DNA of 43,054 nucleotides. It comes from Pseudomonadota bacterium. GTDB taxonomy: Bacteria; Pseudomonadota; Gammaproteobacteria; Burkholderiales; Methylophilaceae. The translations under genes were made by a program, and so were the position numbers. The first letter of the stretch is position 1. Every line of letters starts with the position of its first letter. Shown piece by piece: positions 11,286 to 22,696 of the stretch. The stretch covers positions 1 to 43,054 of the forward strand of contig JAQCBB010000006.1 in assembly GCA_027621535.1 (NCBI GenBank). The letters run 5' to 3'. The notes under the pieces are model-generated. The model did no database searches. It had not been told where the DNA came from and saw nothing but the letters and a program-made list of their open reading frames with translations.

Positions 11286-12362
11286 ATGAATGATTCAATG
11301 AAACATAAATTAGAAAATTTAATCTTAAAATATAATGAGTTATATAAAAAATTGAGTGCGGAAAATATTACTAATGATTTAAACGTTTTTAAGAAAATTT
11401 CCAAAGAACATTCCGATCTTTCCCCTATCATTGAAACTTACACAGATTATAAAAAAATAATTCAAAACATTTCTGAAGCCAAAGAAATGTTATCTGATCC
11501 AGAAATGAAAGAATTTGCTCAAGAAGAAATTGAGCAAGGGAAGGATAAAATTGAGGGCTTAGAAACTAAGCTTCAAGCATTATTGATCCCAAAAGATCCT
11601 AATGATGATAAAAATATCTTTTTAGAAATAAGAGCCGGAACGGGAGGTGACGAATCAGCACTATTTGCTGCTGATCTTTACCGAATGTACACACGTTATG
11701 CTGAAAGACAAAACTGGAAAGTTGAAGTCTTTTCATTAAATGAGGGAAGTATTGGTGGATATAAAGAAATTGTCGCTAAAATTATTGGTGATGGTGCGTA
11801 TTCAAAATTAAAATTTGAATCTGGAGGCCATCGTGTTCAGCGTGTTCCAGATACTGAAACACAAGGAAGAATTCATACCTCTGCTTGCACAGTCGCCATT
11901 CTTGCTGAAGCTGATGAAATTGAAGATGTTGATATCAATCCAGCCGATATTCGCATAGATACCTATCGCGCATCAGGTGCTGGTGGACAACATATTAATA
12001 AGACTGACTCAGCCGTGAGAATAACTCATGAACCGACAGGTATTGTTGTTGAATGCCAGGATGATCGATCTCAACATCGTAATAAGGCTCAAGCCATGAG
12101 TATATTGGCTGCGAAAATAAAAGATAATCAAATTCAAGAACAACAATCACAAATTGCGAGCGAAAGAAAAAGTTTAATTGGAAGTGGAGATCGCAGTGAG
12201 AGAATCAGAACCTATAATTTTCCTCAAGGAAGAATTACTGATCATCGAATCAATCTAACCCTTTATAAGATTGATTTTATTATGGATGGTGACCTGGATG
12301 AAATGATTAATGCCTTATCACTTGAGCACCAAGCCACTTTGTTAGCTCAAGATAGTGAATAA
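11286..12362 (+). CDS. prfA: Peptide chain release factor 1
   Basis: [37 protein letters not shown]; downstream of hemA and upstream of prmC. Confidence 0.98.
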   Translation: MNDSMKHKLENLILKYNELYKKLSAENITNDLNVFKKISKEHSDLSPIIETYTDYKKIIQNISEAKEMLSDPEMKEFAQEEIEQGKDKIEGLETKLQALLIPKDPNDDKNIFLEIRAGTGGDESALFAADLYRMYTRYAERQNWKVEVFSLNEGSIGGYKEIVAKIIGDGAYSKLKFESGGHRVQRVPDTETQGRIHTSACTVAILAEADEIEDVDINPADIRIDTYRASGAGGQHINKTDSAVRITHEPTGIVVECQDDRSQHRNKAQAMSILAAKIKDNQIQEQQSQIASERKSLIGSGDRSERIRTYNFPQGRITDHRINLTLYKIDFIMDGDLDEMINALSLEHQATLLAQDSE

Positions 12363-13210
12363 TGAATGAGTTTTCATTTCATCAAATTAAAATTTTTTTT
12401 CAAGATCAATTAATTCAGAATTCAGATCTTTCCATAAGAGAAGCAGCGATTGAATTTAATCAAATACTTCAATTTATTTTTAAAATTGATTACGCAAAAC
12501 TTTTAAGTAAAGATTCAAAAGTTAGCAAAAGAAAATTTCAACAAATTGAAAGAATTATTAATTTAAGAATTAAAGGAACCCCACTGGCCTATATTTTCAA
12601 GGAATGGGATTTCTATGGTCGAAAATTTTTTCTCAACAAGTCTTGTTTAATTCCTCGACCTGATACTGAATTAATGATTGATATTCTTAAAAAAGAATTA
12701 ACAAAGCAAAAAATTAAAAGCTTGCTCGATCTAGGTTCTGGCAGCGGAGTTATTGGCATCACTGCCAAACTTGAAATCTCATCGATAGATAAACTTGTTC
12801 TAACAGATATCAGTAAATGGTGCTTGAAAGTGATAAAAAAAAATCTTTTCTTTCACAACCTGACTGCTGATATATATTTAAGTGATTGGTTTAAATATTT
12901 GCCTGAGCAAAAATTTGACATCATCGTGTCAAATCCTCCATACATATCAAAGAATGACCATCACCTCAAGCATTTATCATTTGAACCCAGACGTGCTCTC
13001 ATTGCAAGCAATCAAGGATTATCTGACATTGAGACTATTTTAAAAAATGGAGTAAACTTTTTAAAAGATAATGGCGAGTTATTTATTGAACATGGTTTTA
13101 ATCAAAAACAAAACGTACAAGAAATTTTTAAACGATATAATTATAAAGATGTAGTTTCATTTAAGGACTTAACTGGTAATTATCGAATAACTAAAGGTGT
13201 AAGAAAATAA
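12362..13210 (+). CDS. prmC: Release factor glutamine N5-methyltransferase
   Basis: IPRPDTELMI, LDLGSGSGVIG, IVSNPPYI; follows prfA. Confidence 0.95.
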   Translation: MNEFSFHQIKIFFQDQLIQNSDLSIREAAIEFNQILQFIFKIDYAKLLSKDSKVSKRKFQQIERIINLRIKGTPLAYIFKEWDFYGRKFFLNKSCLIPRPDTELMIDILKKELTKQKIKSLLDLGSGSGVIGITAKLEISSIDKLVLTDISKWCLKVIKKNLFFHNLTADIYLSDWFKYLPEQKFDIIVSNPPYISKNDHHLKHLSFEPRRALIASNQGLSDIETILKNGVNFLKDNGELFIEHGFNQKQNVQEIFKRYNYKDVVSFKDLTGNYRITKGVRK

Positions 13211-13211
13211 A

Positions 13212-14324
13212 TTGAGTCGATCCGTTGGAATTGTGAAATCAAAATTATTTAATTGCAAGGATGAAATATCTCTTGCATGTGGACAATCTTTAAAAGAATT
13301 TGAGCTTGTTTATGAAACCTACGGAAAGCTTAATGCAAAAAAAGATAATGCCATCCTAATTCCGCACGCCTTATCAGGAAATCATCACGTGGCAGGCAAA
13401 TATCACAAGGATGATGAATACCTAGGCTGGTGGGATAACATGGTTGGACCAGGAAAACCTATCGATACAAATCAATACTTTGTAATAGGAGTAAATAATA
13501 TTGGCGGTAATGATGGCTCCACATCAGCAAAATCAATTAATCCAAAAACAAAAAAAATATGGGGCTCATCATTTCCTATTGTTACAGTTCAAGATTGGGT
13601 GTTATCCCAAAAAAAACTAATAGAACATCTCGGTATTAATACCCTTTTTGCTATCGTTGGTGGTAGCTTGGGTGGTATGCAGGCAATACAATGGTCCATT
13701 GCCTATCCAGATTCGGTAAAAAAAATTCTCTGCATCGCTGCTGCTCCAAGCTTAACCGCACAAAATATTGCATTTAATGAGATTGCTCGTCAAGCCATAC
13801 TTCAAGACGATGATTTTTTTAAAGGTGATTTTTATCAACATAATACTAAACCAAAAAAAGGGCTCAGAATTGCAAGAATGCTCGGTCACATTACTTATCT
13901 ATCCAATGATGCAATGGATAAGAAATTTGGAAGAAAATTAATTCAAGGTAAATATAATTATAATTTCCAAGAAAACTATGAAATTGAATCTTATTTGAAT
14001 TACCAAGGAGATAAATTTGCATCATCATTTGACGCCAACACTTACTTAAGAATGACAAAAGCTTTGGATTATTTTGATTTAGAGAAAATTTATAAAAAAA
14101 AGCTTTTAAAAGTTTTTTCAAAAATTAAAGCAGACTATTTGGTGATCTCTTTCACCAGTGATTGGCGCTTTCCGCCCGCACGATCTAAAGAAATAGTTAC
14201 GGCATTATTAGATAACAATATTAATGTGACATATGCAGAAATCAAAGCTGAAACAGGGCATGATGCTTTTCTACTGCATAATGATCATTATCATCAATTA
14301 ATTTTAAACTACCTTAGGTCATGA
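13212..14324 (+). CDS. metX: Homoserine O-acyltransferase (MetX family)
   Basis: VGGSLGGMQAIQW nucleophile elbow, GINNIGG-like region VGVNNIGGNDGS, C-terminal D and H; paired with metW. TTG start at 13212. Confidence 0.93.
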   Translation: MSRSVGIVKSKLFNCKDEISLACGQSLKEFELVYETYGKLNAKKDNAILIPHALSGNHHVAGKYHKDDEYLGWWDNMVGPGKPIDTNQYFVIGVNNIGGNDGSTSAKSINPKTKKIWGSSFPIVTVQDWVLSQKKLIEHLGINTLFAIVGGSLGGMQAIQWSIAYPDSVKKILCIAAAPSLTAQNIAFNEIARQAILQDDDFFKGDFYQHNTKPKKGLRIARMLGHITYLSNDAMDKKFGRKLIQGKYNYNFQENYEIESYLNYQGDKFASSFDANTYLRMTKALDYFDLEKIYKKKLLKVFSKIKADYLVISFTSDWRFPPARSKEIVTALLDNNINVTYAEIKAETGHDAFLLHNDHYHQLILNYLRS

Positions 14325-14905
14325 ACATGAAAAGATTAGATTTTATTAAAATCTCAGAATGGGTTGATCCGAAAACTAAAGTTCTTGATTTGGGGTGCGC
14401 AGACGGTACATTGCTCAAATTTCTTAAACAACAAAAAAATATCAATGGGTATGGCATCGAAATTGATCCAAGCAATATCGAAAAAGGAATTAAAAATCAA
14501 ATAAATATTATTCAAATGAATTTGGAAGACGGGCTGTCTGTATTTAATGATCAATTTTTTGATACGGTTATATTATCCCAAACTCTTCAAGCGATGGTGA
14601 ATATTGACAAAATAATGGATGAGATGAAGCGAGTTGGAAAAAATATTATTGTTTCTTTTCCAAATTTTGGTTTTTGGAAAAATAGGTTTCAAATACTAAA
14701 TGGAAAAATGCCAAAATCTACTGATTTACCTCATGAATGGTATAACACTCCAAATATTCACTTATGTACAATCAAAGATTTCGAAGATTTATGTTCAAAA
14801 AAAGATTTAACTATCACCAATCAATTATTTTTGACAAACAATCAACCGGTAAAATACTTTTCTAATTTAAGAGGTTCTCTAGGAATTTTTCAACTGTCCC
14901 AATAA
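14321..14905 (+). CDS. metW: Methionine biosynthesis protein MetW (SAM methyltransferase-like)
   Basis: VLDLGCADGTLLKFL, GYGIEIDPSNI, VSFPNFGFWKNR; overlaps metX. Confidence 0.94.
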   Translation: MNMKRLDFIKISEWVDPKTKVLDLGCADGTLLKFLKQQKNINGYGIEIDPSNIEKGIKNQINIIQMNLEDGLSVFNDQFFDTVILSQTLQAMVNIDKIMDEMKRVGKNIIVSFPNFGFWKNRFQILNGKMPKSTDLPHEWYNTPNIHLCTIKDFEDLCSKKDLTITNQLFLTNNQPVKYFSNLRGSLGIFQLSQ

Positions 14906-14908
14906 CTC

Positions 14909-16135
14909 ATGCAGGCTTACCTTAAAATACTATTAAATAAAAAAATGGGAGTGTGCTGTCTCACTGGGTTTGCTTCAGGCCTACCTTTGTTTATTCTTAT
15001 AAGCCTTATTCCTGCATGGTTAAGGATCGAAAATATTGACCTAAAAGTGATTGGTCTTTTTTCACTAATTCAATTACCTTTTACATGGAAGTTTTTATGG
15101 GCGCCGCTATTTGATCGATATAAAATTTTCATGGGAAGACGAAGGGGGTGGTTGCTTTTTTTTCAAGTCTTATTGACCATCAATATTGCTTCTTTAGGCT
15201 TTTACTCACCCATTCTAAATTTACAAACTATTGCATTACTTTCATTCTGCATTGCTATTTTTAGCGCAAGTCATGATGTTGTTATTGATGCTTTTAGAAG
15301 AGAAATTTTAACGGATAAAGAGCTTGGTCTTGGTAATGCCATCCATGTAAATGCTTATAAAATTTCAAGTTTAATTCCTGGCTCATTGTCTTTAATTCTT
15401 GCTGATTTTATCAGTTGGCAATCAGTTTTTATTATTACCTCATTGTTTATGCTCATTGGAATTTGTATGACTCTATTTATTAGTGAGCCAAAAATTCAGT
15501 TCGAGCAACCCAAAAGATTAAAAGATTCAATTGTTGATCCATTTATTAGCTTTTTTAAAAAAAATGGAACATCACATGCATTATACATTTTACTTTTTAT
15601 TTTTTTATTCAAGCTTGGAGATAGCATGGCCACAGCCCTGATAACTCCTTTCTATATTGACCTTAATTTTACTATGACAGAAATAGGTCTAATCGCAAAA
15701 AATGTGGGTCTATGGTCAAGTGTCATTGGAGGATTTTTAGGTGGTATGTGGATGATAAAGATTGGCATCAATAAAGCTTTATGGATTTTTGGTTTTTTAC
15801 AAATGATTACCATTATTCCCTTTGTTGTTCTTTCAATCATAGGCTATAACCTCTTATTTCTTGGCATAACAGTCGGGCTTGAAGCTTTTGCAATGGGTCT
15901 TGGAACAACAGCTCTCATTGCATACATCGCAAAACAAACTGATCCCAGGTATACAGCAACACAATTTGCTTTGTTCACCAGCCTTGCCTCTATCCCCAGG
16001 TCACTTACAAATGCCTCCACTGGGTTCTTTGTTGAATCTTTGGGGTGGACAAACTTTTTTTACCTTTGTTTTATTTTGGCTATTCCAGGAATGCTTTTAC
16101 TCATTAAAGTTGCTCCTTATAATTTAAAGTCATAA
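14909..16135 (+). CDS. ampG: AmpG-like muropeptide/MFS permease
   Basis: TGFASGLPLFI, FTWKFLWAPLFDRY, GRRRGWLL; about 12 hydrophobic segments. Confidence 0.88.
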   Translation: MQAYLKILLNKKMGVCCLTGFASGLPLFILISLIPAWLRIENIDLKVIGLFSLIQLPFTWKFLWAPLFDRYKIFMGRRRGWLLFFQVLLTINIASLGFYSPILNLQTIALLSFCIAIFSASHDVVIDAFRREILTDKELGLGNAIHVNAYKISSLIPGSLSLILADFISWQSVFIITSLFMLIGICMTLFISEPKIQFEQPKRLKDSIVDPFISFFKKNGTSHALYILLFIFLFKLGDSMATALITPFYIDLNFTMTEIGLIAKNVGLWSSVIGGFLGGMWMIKIGINKALWIFGFLQMITIIPFVVLSIIGYNLLFLGITVGLEAFAMGLGTTALIAYIAKQTDPRYTATQFALFTSLASIPRSLTNASTGFFVESLGWTNFFYLCFILAIPGMLLLIKVAPYNLKS

Positions 16136-16896
16136 TCAAGAATTAACGGAGCATGATCACTGAAGCGCTCATCTTTATAGACGGTGGCTTGTAATATTTT
16201 TTTCGAGAGATTTGATGCAGTCATTTGATAATCAATTCTCCAACCAACATTATTAGCGAATGCCTGGCCACGATTACTCCACCAGGTATAAGCCAATTCT
16301 TCTTCATGAGGAAAGAGTTCACGATAAGCGTCCACCCAATGCATTTTATAAATTAATGTGCTTATCCAATCCCTTTCTTTTGGCAAAAAACCTGAGTTTT
16401 TCTTATTCCCTTTATGATTTTTTAAGTCTATTTCATGATGAGCTATGTTCAAGTCACCACATAAAATGACATTTTGATTTGATGAAATTTTTTTTTCTAA
16501 AAAAGGTTCTAGAAAATCTAAACATTCAAATTTTATTTGTTGGCGGATATCACCGCTTGATCCAGAAGGTAAATAAATCGATATTACAGATAAGTTATCA
16601 AAAACGAGCTCAATATAGCGCCCCTCATTGTCCATTGTTTGAAAATTGACTCTATCAATAATTTTAAGAGGTAATTTTTTTGAATATATTCCAACACCGC
16701 TATAACCAGGTTTAAGTGCATATGAAAAATATCCTTGCAAATTATTTGTTCGCAGCATTTCATCAGTCATATTGACTTCAAGTGCTTTTAATTCCTGCAC
16801 ACAGACAAAATCAGCATCCTGGAGTTTGAGCCATTCAAAAAATCCCTTTCTAGAAGCAGATCTGATACCATTTAAATTAATTGTAATAACTCTCAT
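16117..16896 (-). CDS. xth: Exodeoxyribonuclease III
   Basis: NLNGIRSASRKGFFEWL, VQELKA, GDLNIAHHEID, WRIDYQM, FSDHAPL; catalytic residues present. Confidence 0.93.
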   Translation of the reverse strand: MRVITINLNGIRSASRKGFFEWLKLQDADFVCVQELKALEVNMTDEMLRTNNLQGYFSYALKPGYSGVGIYSKKLPLKIIDRVNFQTMDNEGRYIELVFDNLSVISIYLPSGSSGDIRQQIKFECLDFLEPFLEKKISSNQNVILCGDLNIAHHEIDLKNHKGNKKNSGFLPKERDWISTLIYKMHWVDAYRELFPHEEELAYTWWSNRGQAFANNVGWRIDYQMTASNLSKKILQATVYKDERFSDHAPLILDYDFKL

Positions 16897-16898
16897 CT

Positions 16899-17540
16899 AT
16901 GGATACTTTTTCAAAACAATTTATTGATTTTACCATCAGTAATCAAATTCTAAGATTTGGTGAATTCAAAACAAGAGCTGGAAGAATTTCTCCTTACTTT
17001 TTTAATCTTGGTTTAATCAGTAACGGTCTTGGCCTAAAAAAACTTGGTGAATTTTATGGTGATTTTATTTTAGAAAAAAATATATCTTTTGATATGCTTT
17101 TTGGTCCTGCTTACAAAGGAATTTCCCTGGTAAGTTCAACAGCAATTGCTTTGTCATCCAAAAATCTTAAAAGTATCAATTTTGCCTTCAATCGAAAGGA
17201 AATTAAAGACCATGGGGAAGGTGGTCAAATTATTGGATTTCCCATCAGTGGAAATGTTTTAATTTTAGATGATGTAATTTCTGCAGGCGCGGCGATACGA
17301 GAGTCAATTGACATCATTAAATCTCATGGAGGAAATCCTCAAGGGGCTGTTGTTGCAATAGACCGTCAAGAAAAGGGTCAAGGTGAATTGAGTGCCACTG
17401 AGGAAATTAAAAGTCTTTATAATTTAAATATTCATTCTTTGATATGTCTTGATGACATCATTGAATATATTAAGAAGGATGATCGATATTCGCCGTATTT
17501 ATCATCAATAGAAAATTATCGAGCAAAATACGGTATCTAG
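16899..17540 (+). CDS. pyrE: Orotate phosphoribosyltransferase
   Basis: RFGEFKTRAGRISPYFFNLG, FGPAYKGISLV, FNRKEIKDHGEGG, LILDDVISAGAAI. Confidence 0.96.
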   Translation: MDTFSKQFIDFTISNQILRFGEFKTRAGRISPYFFNLGLISNGLGLKKLGEFYGDFILEKNISFDMLFGPAYKGISLVSSTAIALSSKNLKSINFAFNRKEIKDHGEGGQIIGFPISGNVLILDDVISAGAAIRESIDIIKSHGGNPQGAVVAIDRQEKGQGELSATEEIKSLYNLNIHSLICLDDIIEYIKKDDRYSPYLSSIENYRAKYGI

Positions 17541-18973
17541 CTTTTTGTTAATTGATTTTTTAAAAGCTCACTGACCTGTCCAGGATTGGCCTTGCCTTTT
17601 GAAATTTTCATTACTTGCCCAACTAAGGCGTTAAAAGCTTTATCTTTACCCAATTTAAACTGCTCCACCATTTCTGGATTATTTTTAATAATTTCATCGA
17701 TCATTGGAAGTATTGCAGAAACATCGCTCACCTGCTTTAAACCAAGCGCATCAATTAATGTATCCACATTTTTATCTGGATCTTCCCAAAGCAAATCAAA
17801 AATTTTCTTACCTGCATTATTTGAAATTGTCTGATCCATAATACGTTTAATTAATAGAACAAATTGCTCCTGTGCTATCGGGCAATCCTTAATAGACAGT
17901 TCATGCTCATTTAATTTTGCAAAAAGATTACCAACAACCCAATTGGCAGTTATTTTTGCATCTAAACCAGATGCAATCAAAGATTGATAAAATTCGTATG
18001 TCTTTTTATCAGATACGATAATAGACGCATCCGCCTCATTTAGTTTGTAATCAACCGTTAATTTTTTGAGGCATTCCTCAGGAAGCTCGCCCAAGGAACT
18101 TCTGATGAAATCGATATCATTTTGAGAAATTTTTAACGGGAGTAAGTCAGGGTCTGGAAAATAGCGATAATCATTTGCTTCCTCTTTAGACCTCATTGCT
18201 TTTGTTTCTCCTGAATCTGGGTTAAAAAGAACAGTGGATTGTATAATGTCATGGCCATCCTCAATCTGCTCAATTTGCCAGTTCACCTCATAATTGATCG
18301 CTTGTTCCATGTATTTAAAAGAATTTAAGTTCTTAATTTCACGACGGGTCCCTAACTTATTTGATCCACTAGGCTTGACAGATACATTCACATCACAACG
18401 AAAGCTTCCCTCTTGCATATTTCCATCAGATATACCAATCCATTGAACTAAATTATGTAATTTCTTCGCATAGGCAATGGCCTCTTTTGCGGAGCTCATG
18501 TCTGGTTCTGTTACAATTTCAAGTAGGGGCGTTCCAGCTCTGTTTAAGTCAATGCCTGTCTTATTATCCATAATTCCATGCACGGATTTACCGGCATCTT
18601 CTTCTAAGTGGGCTCGAAGAATTCTTATCTTTTTATTCACACCGTCATTATTAATCTTTAGATGGCCATGGTTCACTACTGGCAATTCAAATTGACTTAT
18701 CTGATACCCTTTGGGTAAATCTGGATAGAAATAATTTTTTCTAGCGAAAACTGAATATTCGGCAATTTCAGCGTCAACGGCCAGACCAAATCTAATGGCT
18801 TTCATGACCGCCTCTTTATTCAACACAGGCAAAGTTCCTGGATATGCCAAACTAACAAGACATGCATTTTCATTTGCTGGCAATCCAAATTCAGTAGACG
18901 CTCCAGAAAAAATTTTTGTTTTTGTTGTTAATTGAACATGCGTTTCAATTCCAATCACAATATCCCAGGTCAT
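17537..18973 (-). CDS. gatB: Asp/Glu-tRNA(Asn/Gln) amidotransferase subunit B
   Basis: [42 protein letters not shown]. Confidence 0.98.
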   Translation of the reverse strand: MTWDIVIGIETHVQLTTKTKIFSGASTEFGLPANENACLVSLAYPGTLPVLNKEAVMKAIRFGLAVDAEIAEYSVFARKNYFYPDLPKGYQISQFELPVVNHGHLKINNDGVNKKIRILRAHLEEDAGKSVHGIMDNKTGIDLNRAGTPLLEIVTEPDMSSAKEAIAYAKKLHNLVQWIGISDGNMQEGSFRCDVNVSVKPSGSNKLGTRREIKNLNSFKYMEQAINYEVNWQIEQIEDGHDIIQSTVLFNPDSGETKAMRSKEEANDYRYFPDPDLLPLKISQNDIDFIRSSLGELPEECLKKLTVDYKLNEADASIIVSDKKTYEFYQSLIASGLDAKITANWVVGNLFAKLNEHELSIKDCPIAQEQFVLLIKRIMDQTISNNAGKKIFDLLWEDPDKNVDTLIDALGLKQVSDVSAILPMIDEIIKNNPEMVEQFKLGKDKAFNALVGQVMKISKGKANPGQVSELLKNQLTKS

Positions 18974-20424
18974 AGGACTCCTCCTGGTAAGTGTTTATGC
19001 CAATCAGAAATGGATTGATATTGGTGCGTAAAATTTAAAATTTTAGCTTCATCAAAGTAGTTTCCGATTAACTGAAACCCAATCGGCATCTTATTAATAA
19101 ATCCGGCTGGGGCACTGATTGCTGGAAGACCAGCTAAATTTGTCGAAATGGTGAACATATCTTGCATATACATTGCAACGGGATCCTCGGTTTTATCGCC
19201 AATTTTAAAAGCTGTTGATGGTGAAGAGGGTGCTAAAATCAAGTCACATTGGGTAAATGCCTTTATAAAATCGTCAGCAATTAATCGCCTAATTCTTTGG
19301 GCTTTTAAATAATAAGCGTCATAATAACCTGCGCTTAAAACATATGTCCCAACTAAAATTCTTCTTTTAACTTCATCACCAAAACCTTCTTCGCGAGTTT
19401 TTAAGTACATTTCCTCTAAATCTTTATAGTTGGATGCTCTGTAGCCAAATTTCACTCCATCATATCTTGATAGATTGCTTGAGGCTTCTGCGGGAGCAAT
19501 TACATAGTAAACGGGAACTGATAATTGGGAATTAGGTAAAGAAATTTCTTTGAAGTTAACACCTAAAGATTGATAAGCTTGCATCACCTTTTCTAGAATA
19601 ATTTTTACGTCCTGATTAAGTTCGTTGTTAAAAAATTCTTTTGGAACACCAATTGTTTTTCCTTGAATTGATGAAGTAAGAGATTGCGTATAATTTTCTT
19701 TATCACGTTTAATTGATGTTGAGTCTCTTTCATCAAAATCTGCCATAACATTGAGCATTAGCGCGCAATCTTCAGCAGTTTTAGCTATAGGTCCGGCCTG
19801 ATCTAAACTTGAGGCAAATGCAATCATCCCAAATCTTGAAACAAGCCCATAAGTTGGTTTTAACCCTGTTAAATTACATAATGATGCGGGTTGTCTAATT
19901 GACCCTCCTGTATCCGTAGCAGTCGCAGCCGGGGCCATTCCTGATGTAACAGCTGCCGCACTTCCTCCTGAACTTCCACCGGGGACAAAATCTAAATTCC
20001 ATGGATTTTTTACAACTCCATAATATGATGTTTCATTAGAGGATCCCATGGCAAATTCATCCATATTAGTTTTACCAAGATTAATTGCACCAGACTTATT
20101 AAAAAGATCAACTACCTTTGAGTCATAGGGAGCATAAAAATTATCCAACATTTTTGAGCCACAAGTTGTTTTCCAAGATGATGCGCAAAAAATGTCTTTT
20201 TGTGCAATGGGAATGCCAGTTAATTCTGAAAAATGATTTTTGCTAATTAATTGATCAGCCTGTTGGGCTTGCTGGATTGACTTTTCTTCATCAATAGTAA
20301 TAAAGGCATTAATCTGACTATTAAGATCTTTAATTTGATTTAAATAATACTGAGTAAGCTCGACACTTGAAAAATCTTTATTTTTTAAGCCCTGTTTCAA
20401 TTCATTTAACGATAAGTCCTTCAT
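18970..20424 (-). CDS. gatA: Asp/Glu-tRNA(Asn/Gln) amidotransferase subunit A
   Basis: Amidase signature [35 protein letters not shown]. Confidence 0.98.
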   Translation of the reverse strand: MKDLSLNELKQGLKNKDFSSVELTQYYLNQIKDLNSQINAFITIDEEKSIQQAQQADQLISKNHFSELTGIPIAQKDIFCASSWKTTCGSKMLDNFYAPYDSKVVDLFNKSGAINLGKTNMDEFAMGSSNETSYYGVVKNPWNLDFVPGGSSGGSAAAVTSGMAPAATATDTGGSIRQPASLCNLTGLKPTYGLVSRFGMIAFASSLDQAGPIAKTAEDCALMLNVMADFDERDSTSIKRDKENYTQSLTSSIQGKTIGVPKEFFNNELNQDVKIILEKVMQAYQSLGVNFKEISLPNSQLSVPVYYVIAPAEASSNLSRYDGVKFGYRASNYKDLEEMYLKTREEGFGDEVKRRILVGTYVLSAGYYDAYYLKAQRIRRLIADDFIKAFTQCDLILAPSSPSTAFKIGDKTEDPVAMYMQDMFTISTNLAGLPAISAPAGFINKMPIGFQLIGNYFDEAKILNFTHQYQSISDWHKHLPGGVL

Positions 20425-20714
20425 AATTTATCCACCACTCTGGGGACAATAAAATAGTCTTCATTAAATTCAGGGGCTAATTCTAGGAACTTTTCTTTTT
20501 GATTCATTTCAGTCACAACATCATCTCTTAAGGTTTGATAAATATCTAATGCATGAGACATTGGCTGAACATCGGTGGTATCAATTTTTTGCATTGAATC
20601 AATCAGTTTTATGATGCCATCAAGTTTTTTTAAAACAATCATTTCATCATCTGAACTAATATTAATTTTGGCCAGATGGCTTAGTTTTTTTATATCTTTG
20701 TCTGTAAGTGCCAT
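20421..20714 (-). CDS. gatC: Asp/Glu-tRNA(Asn/Gln) amidotransferase subunit C
   Basis: 97 aa, start of gat[29 protein letters not shown]. Confidence 0.96.
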   Translation of the reverse strand: MALTDKDIKKLSHLAKINISSDDEMIVLKKLDGIIKLIDSMQKIDTTDVQPMSHALDIYQTLRDDVVTEMNQKEKFLELAPEFNEDYFIVPRVVDKL

Positions 20715-20801
20715 AATTTTAGGGCTATAATGCTCTTATTGCGAAATGCAGTATTATACATTGCATAGTGCTTTTCATTAATATTTTGGTTTTAATTAAG
20801 T

Positions 20802-21857
20802 ATGAAAAAATTTTTAGCAAAGTTATTTTCTGAACAAGATATGGCAATTGATTTAGGAACTGCAAATACCCTTATTTATGTTAAAGGAAGAGGCATTGTT
20901 CTTGACGAACCCTCTGTGGTTGCAATGAAGTACCAACAGGGTCCGTCAGGCTCTCAACCTAAGAGTGATATCTTAGCTGTGGGAAAAAAAGCTAAAACTA
21001 TGCTCGGGAGATCACCTCTAAATATTACTGCCATTAGACCTATGAAAGACGGGGTGATTGCTGATTTTAATGTCACTGAAGAGATGATTAAATATTTCAT
21101 CACAGAGGTGACTTCTAAAAGTTGGTTTAGTCCTAATCCCAGAATTGTTATTTGTGTTCCCTACGGAGCAACCCAAGTAGAAAGAAGGGCAATTCGTGAG
21201 TCTGCAGAGCGTGCTGGAGCAAAGCAAGTCTTTCTTATTGAAGAACCTATGGCTGCTGCAATTGGAGCAGGGCTTCCTGTAAACGATCCAACCGGGTCTA
21301 TGGTTATTGATATCGGCGGTGGAACAACTGAAGTCGGTATTACCTCATTAGGGGGGATTGTTTATGCAGAATCTCAAAGGGTAGGTGGAGATAAAATTGA
21401 CCAAGCCATCATTGATTACATGAGAAGAAATTATGGCTTGACAATCTCTGAACCTACAGCTGAAAGAATCAAAAAACAAATAGGCAGCGCCTTTCCTTTA
21501 AATGAAATTTTAGAAATGGAAATAATAGGAAGAAGTATGTCCGAAGGTCTTCCTAGAAAAATAATGGTTGGTAGTAATGAAATATTAGAGGCACTAACAG
21601 AGCCTTTAAACACAATTATTGGAACTGTCAAAGGTGCTCTAGAGCAAACACCTCCGGAGCTTGGTGCCGACATTGCTGAAAATGGAATGGTTTTAACCGG
21701 AGGCGGAGCGCTATTAAAAAATATTGATCGCTTACTTTATGAAGAGACAGGCATCCCAGTCATTATTGCTGAAGAGCCGCTTTTGTGCGTAGTTAAAGGT
21801 TGTGGCATGGCCCTTGAGTCACTCGACGAATTTAAGACCTCATTTACGAATGATTAA
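20802..21857 (+). CDS. mreB: Rod shape-determining protein MreB
   Basis: [61 protein letters not shown]. Confidence 0.98.
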   Translation: MKKFLAKLFSEQDMAIDLGTANTLIYVKGRGIVLDEPSVVAMKYQQGPSGSQPKSDILAVGKKAKTMLGRSPLNITAIRPMKDGVIADFNVTEEMIKYFITEVTSKSWFSPNPRIVICVPYGATQVERRAIRESAERAGAKQVFLIEEPMAAAIGAGLPVNDPTGSMVIDIGGGTTEVGITSLGGIVYAESQRVGGDKIDQAIIDYMRRNYGLTISEPTAERIKKQIGSAFPLNEILEMEIIGRSMSEGLPRKIMVGSNEILEALTEPLNTIIGTVKGALEQTPPELGADIAENGMVLTGGGALLKNIDRLLYEETGIPVIIAEEPLLCVVKGCGMALESLDEFKTSFTND

Positions 21858-22696
21858 TGCTCATTACTGCAAAAAAAAGAAAAAGTCATTCTCTATTTAA
21901 TAAATCGCAGATCAGTATTAACTTAAGCTTAATATTATTTATTGTAAATTTTTTTATTTTTTCAGCTAATCAAAATAATCCATTTTTTAAGTCCATTAAA
22001 AGTAGTTTAAATTTAACGCCCTATTCTTTAAATTTTTTATTGAATAGCTTAAGTAATGGGGCCGATTCAGTTCACCAATACTTCCATTTTAAAAAAACAT
22101 TAATTCAAGAAAATAATGATCTTGAAAACAGGCTTTACCTTCTAAAAAACAAACTTCTACTGCAAGAAAATTTTATTTTGGATTATCAAGAATTAATGAA
22201 TAAATTAGAAATTAAAGAACAGTATTTTGATAATTCTGTTGTAGCTAAAATTTTAAAAATAAATTACTCAGGCAAAAGACATCATTTTTTAATTAATAAA
22301 GGACTATCAGACCAAATACAAGCTGGAAACATAGTTGTTGACGATAGAGGCATTCTTGGTCAGGTCATAGATGTTCAAACAGACCAATCTACCGTTAAAA
22401 CCATTCGCTCGAAGGATTTTTATTTAACCGGGTATATTATGATTAAAGATAAACCTTATCTAACTTTAGTCCAAGGTGATAACCAAAACTTAACCATCAA
22501 CTACTTTAGCAAAAATACACCTATTCAAATTAATGATAGTATTTATACCACAGGTGATGATATGTATATACCCGAAAATATAAGAATTGGTAAAGTCGTT
22601 AAATTACAACAGTCGGAGTTAAAAGATTTTTATAAAGTAATTATTCAGCCAGCATCAAATCCTAATGCTCAAAAATATTTGATTGTTCTAAAATGA
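21857..22696 (+). CDS. mreC: Rod shape-determining protein MreC
   Basis: N-terminal TM, coiled-coil, beta domain (VVDDRGILGQVIDV); between mreB and mreD. Confidence 0.94.
   Translation: MLITAKKRKSHSLFNKSQISINLSLILFIVNFFIFSANQNNPFFKSIKSSLNLTPYSLNFLLNSLSNGADSVHQYFHFKKTLIQENNDLENRLYLLKNKLLLQENFILDYQELMNKLEIKEQYFDNSVVAKILKINYSGKRHHFLINKGLSDQIQAGNIVVDDRGILGQVIDVQTDQSTVKTIRSKDFYLTGYIMIKDKPYLTLVQGDNQNLTINYFSKNTPIQINDSIYTTGDDMYIPENIRIGKVVKLQQSELKDFYKVIIQPASNPNAQKYLIVLK

Noticed and set aside
16117-16896. Catabolite repression control protein Crc instead of exonuclease III
   Set aside because: Crc is an ExoIII homolog encoded near pyrE in Pseudomonas, but the E, D/N, D and H catalytic motifs appear intact here, favouring a real nuclease.
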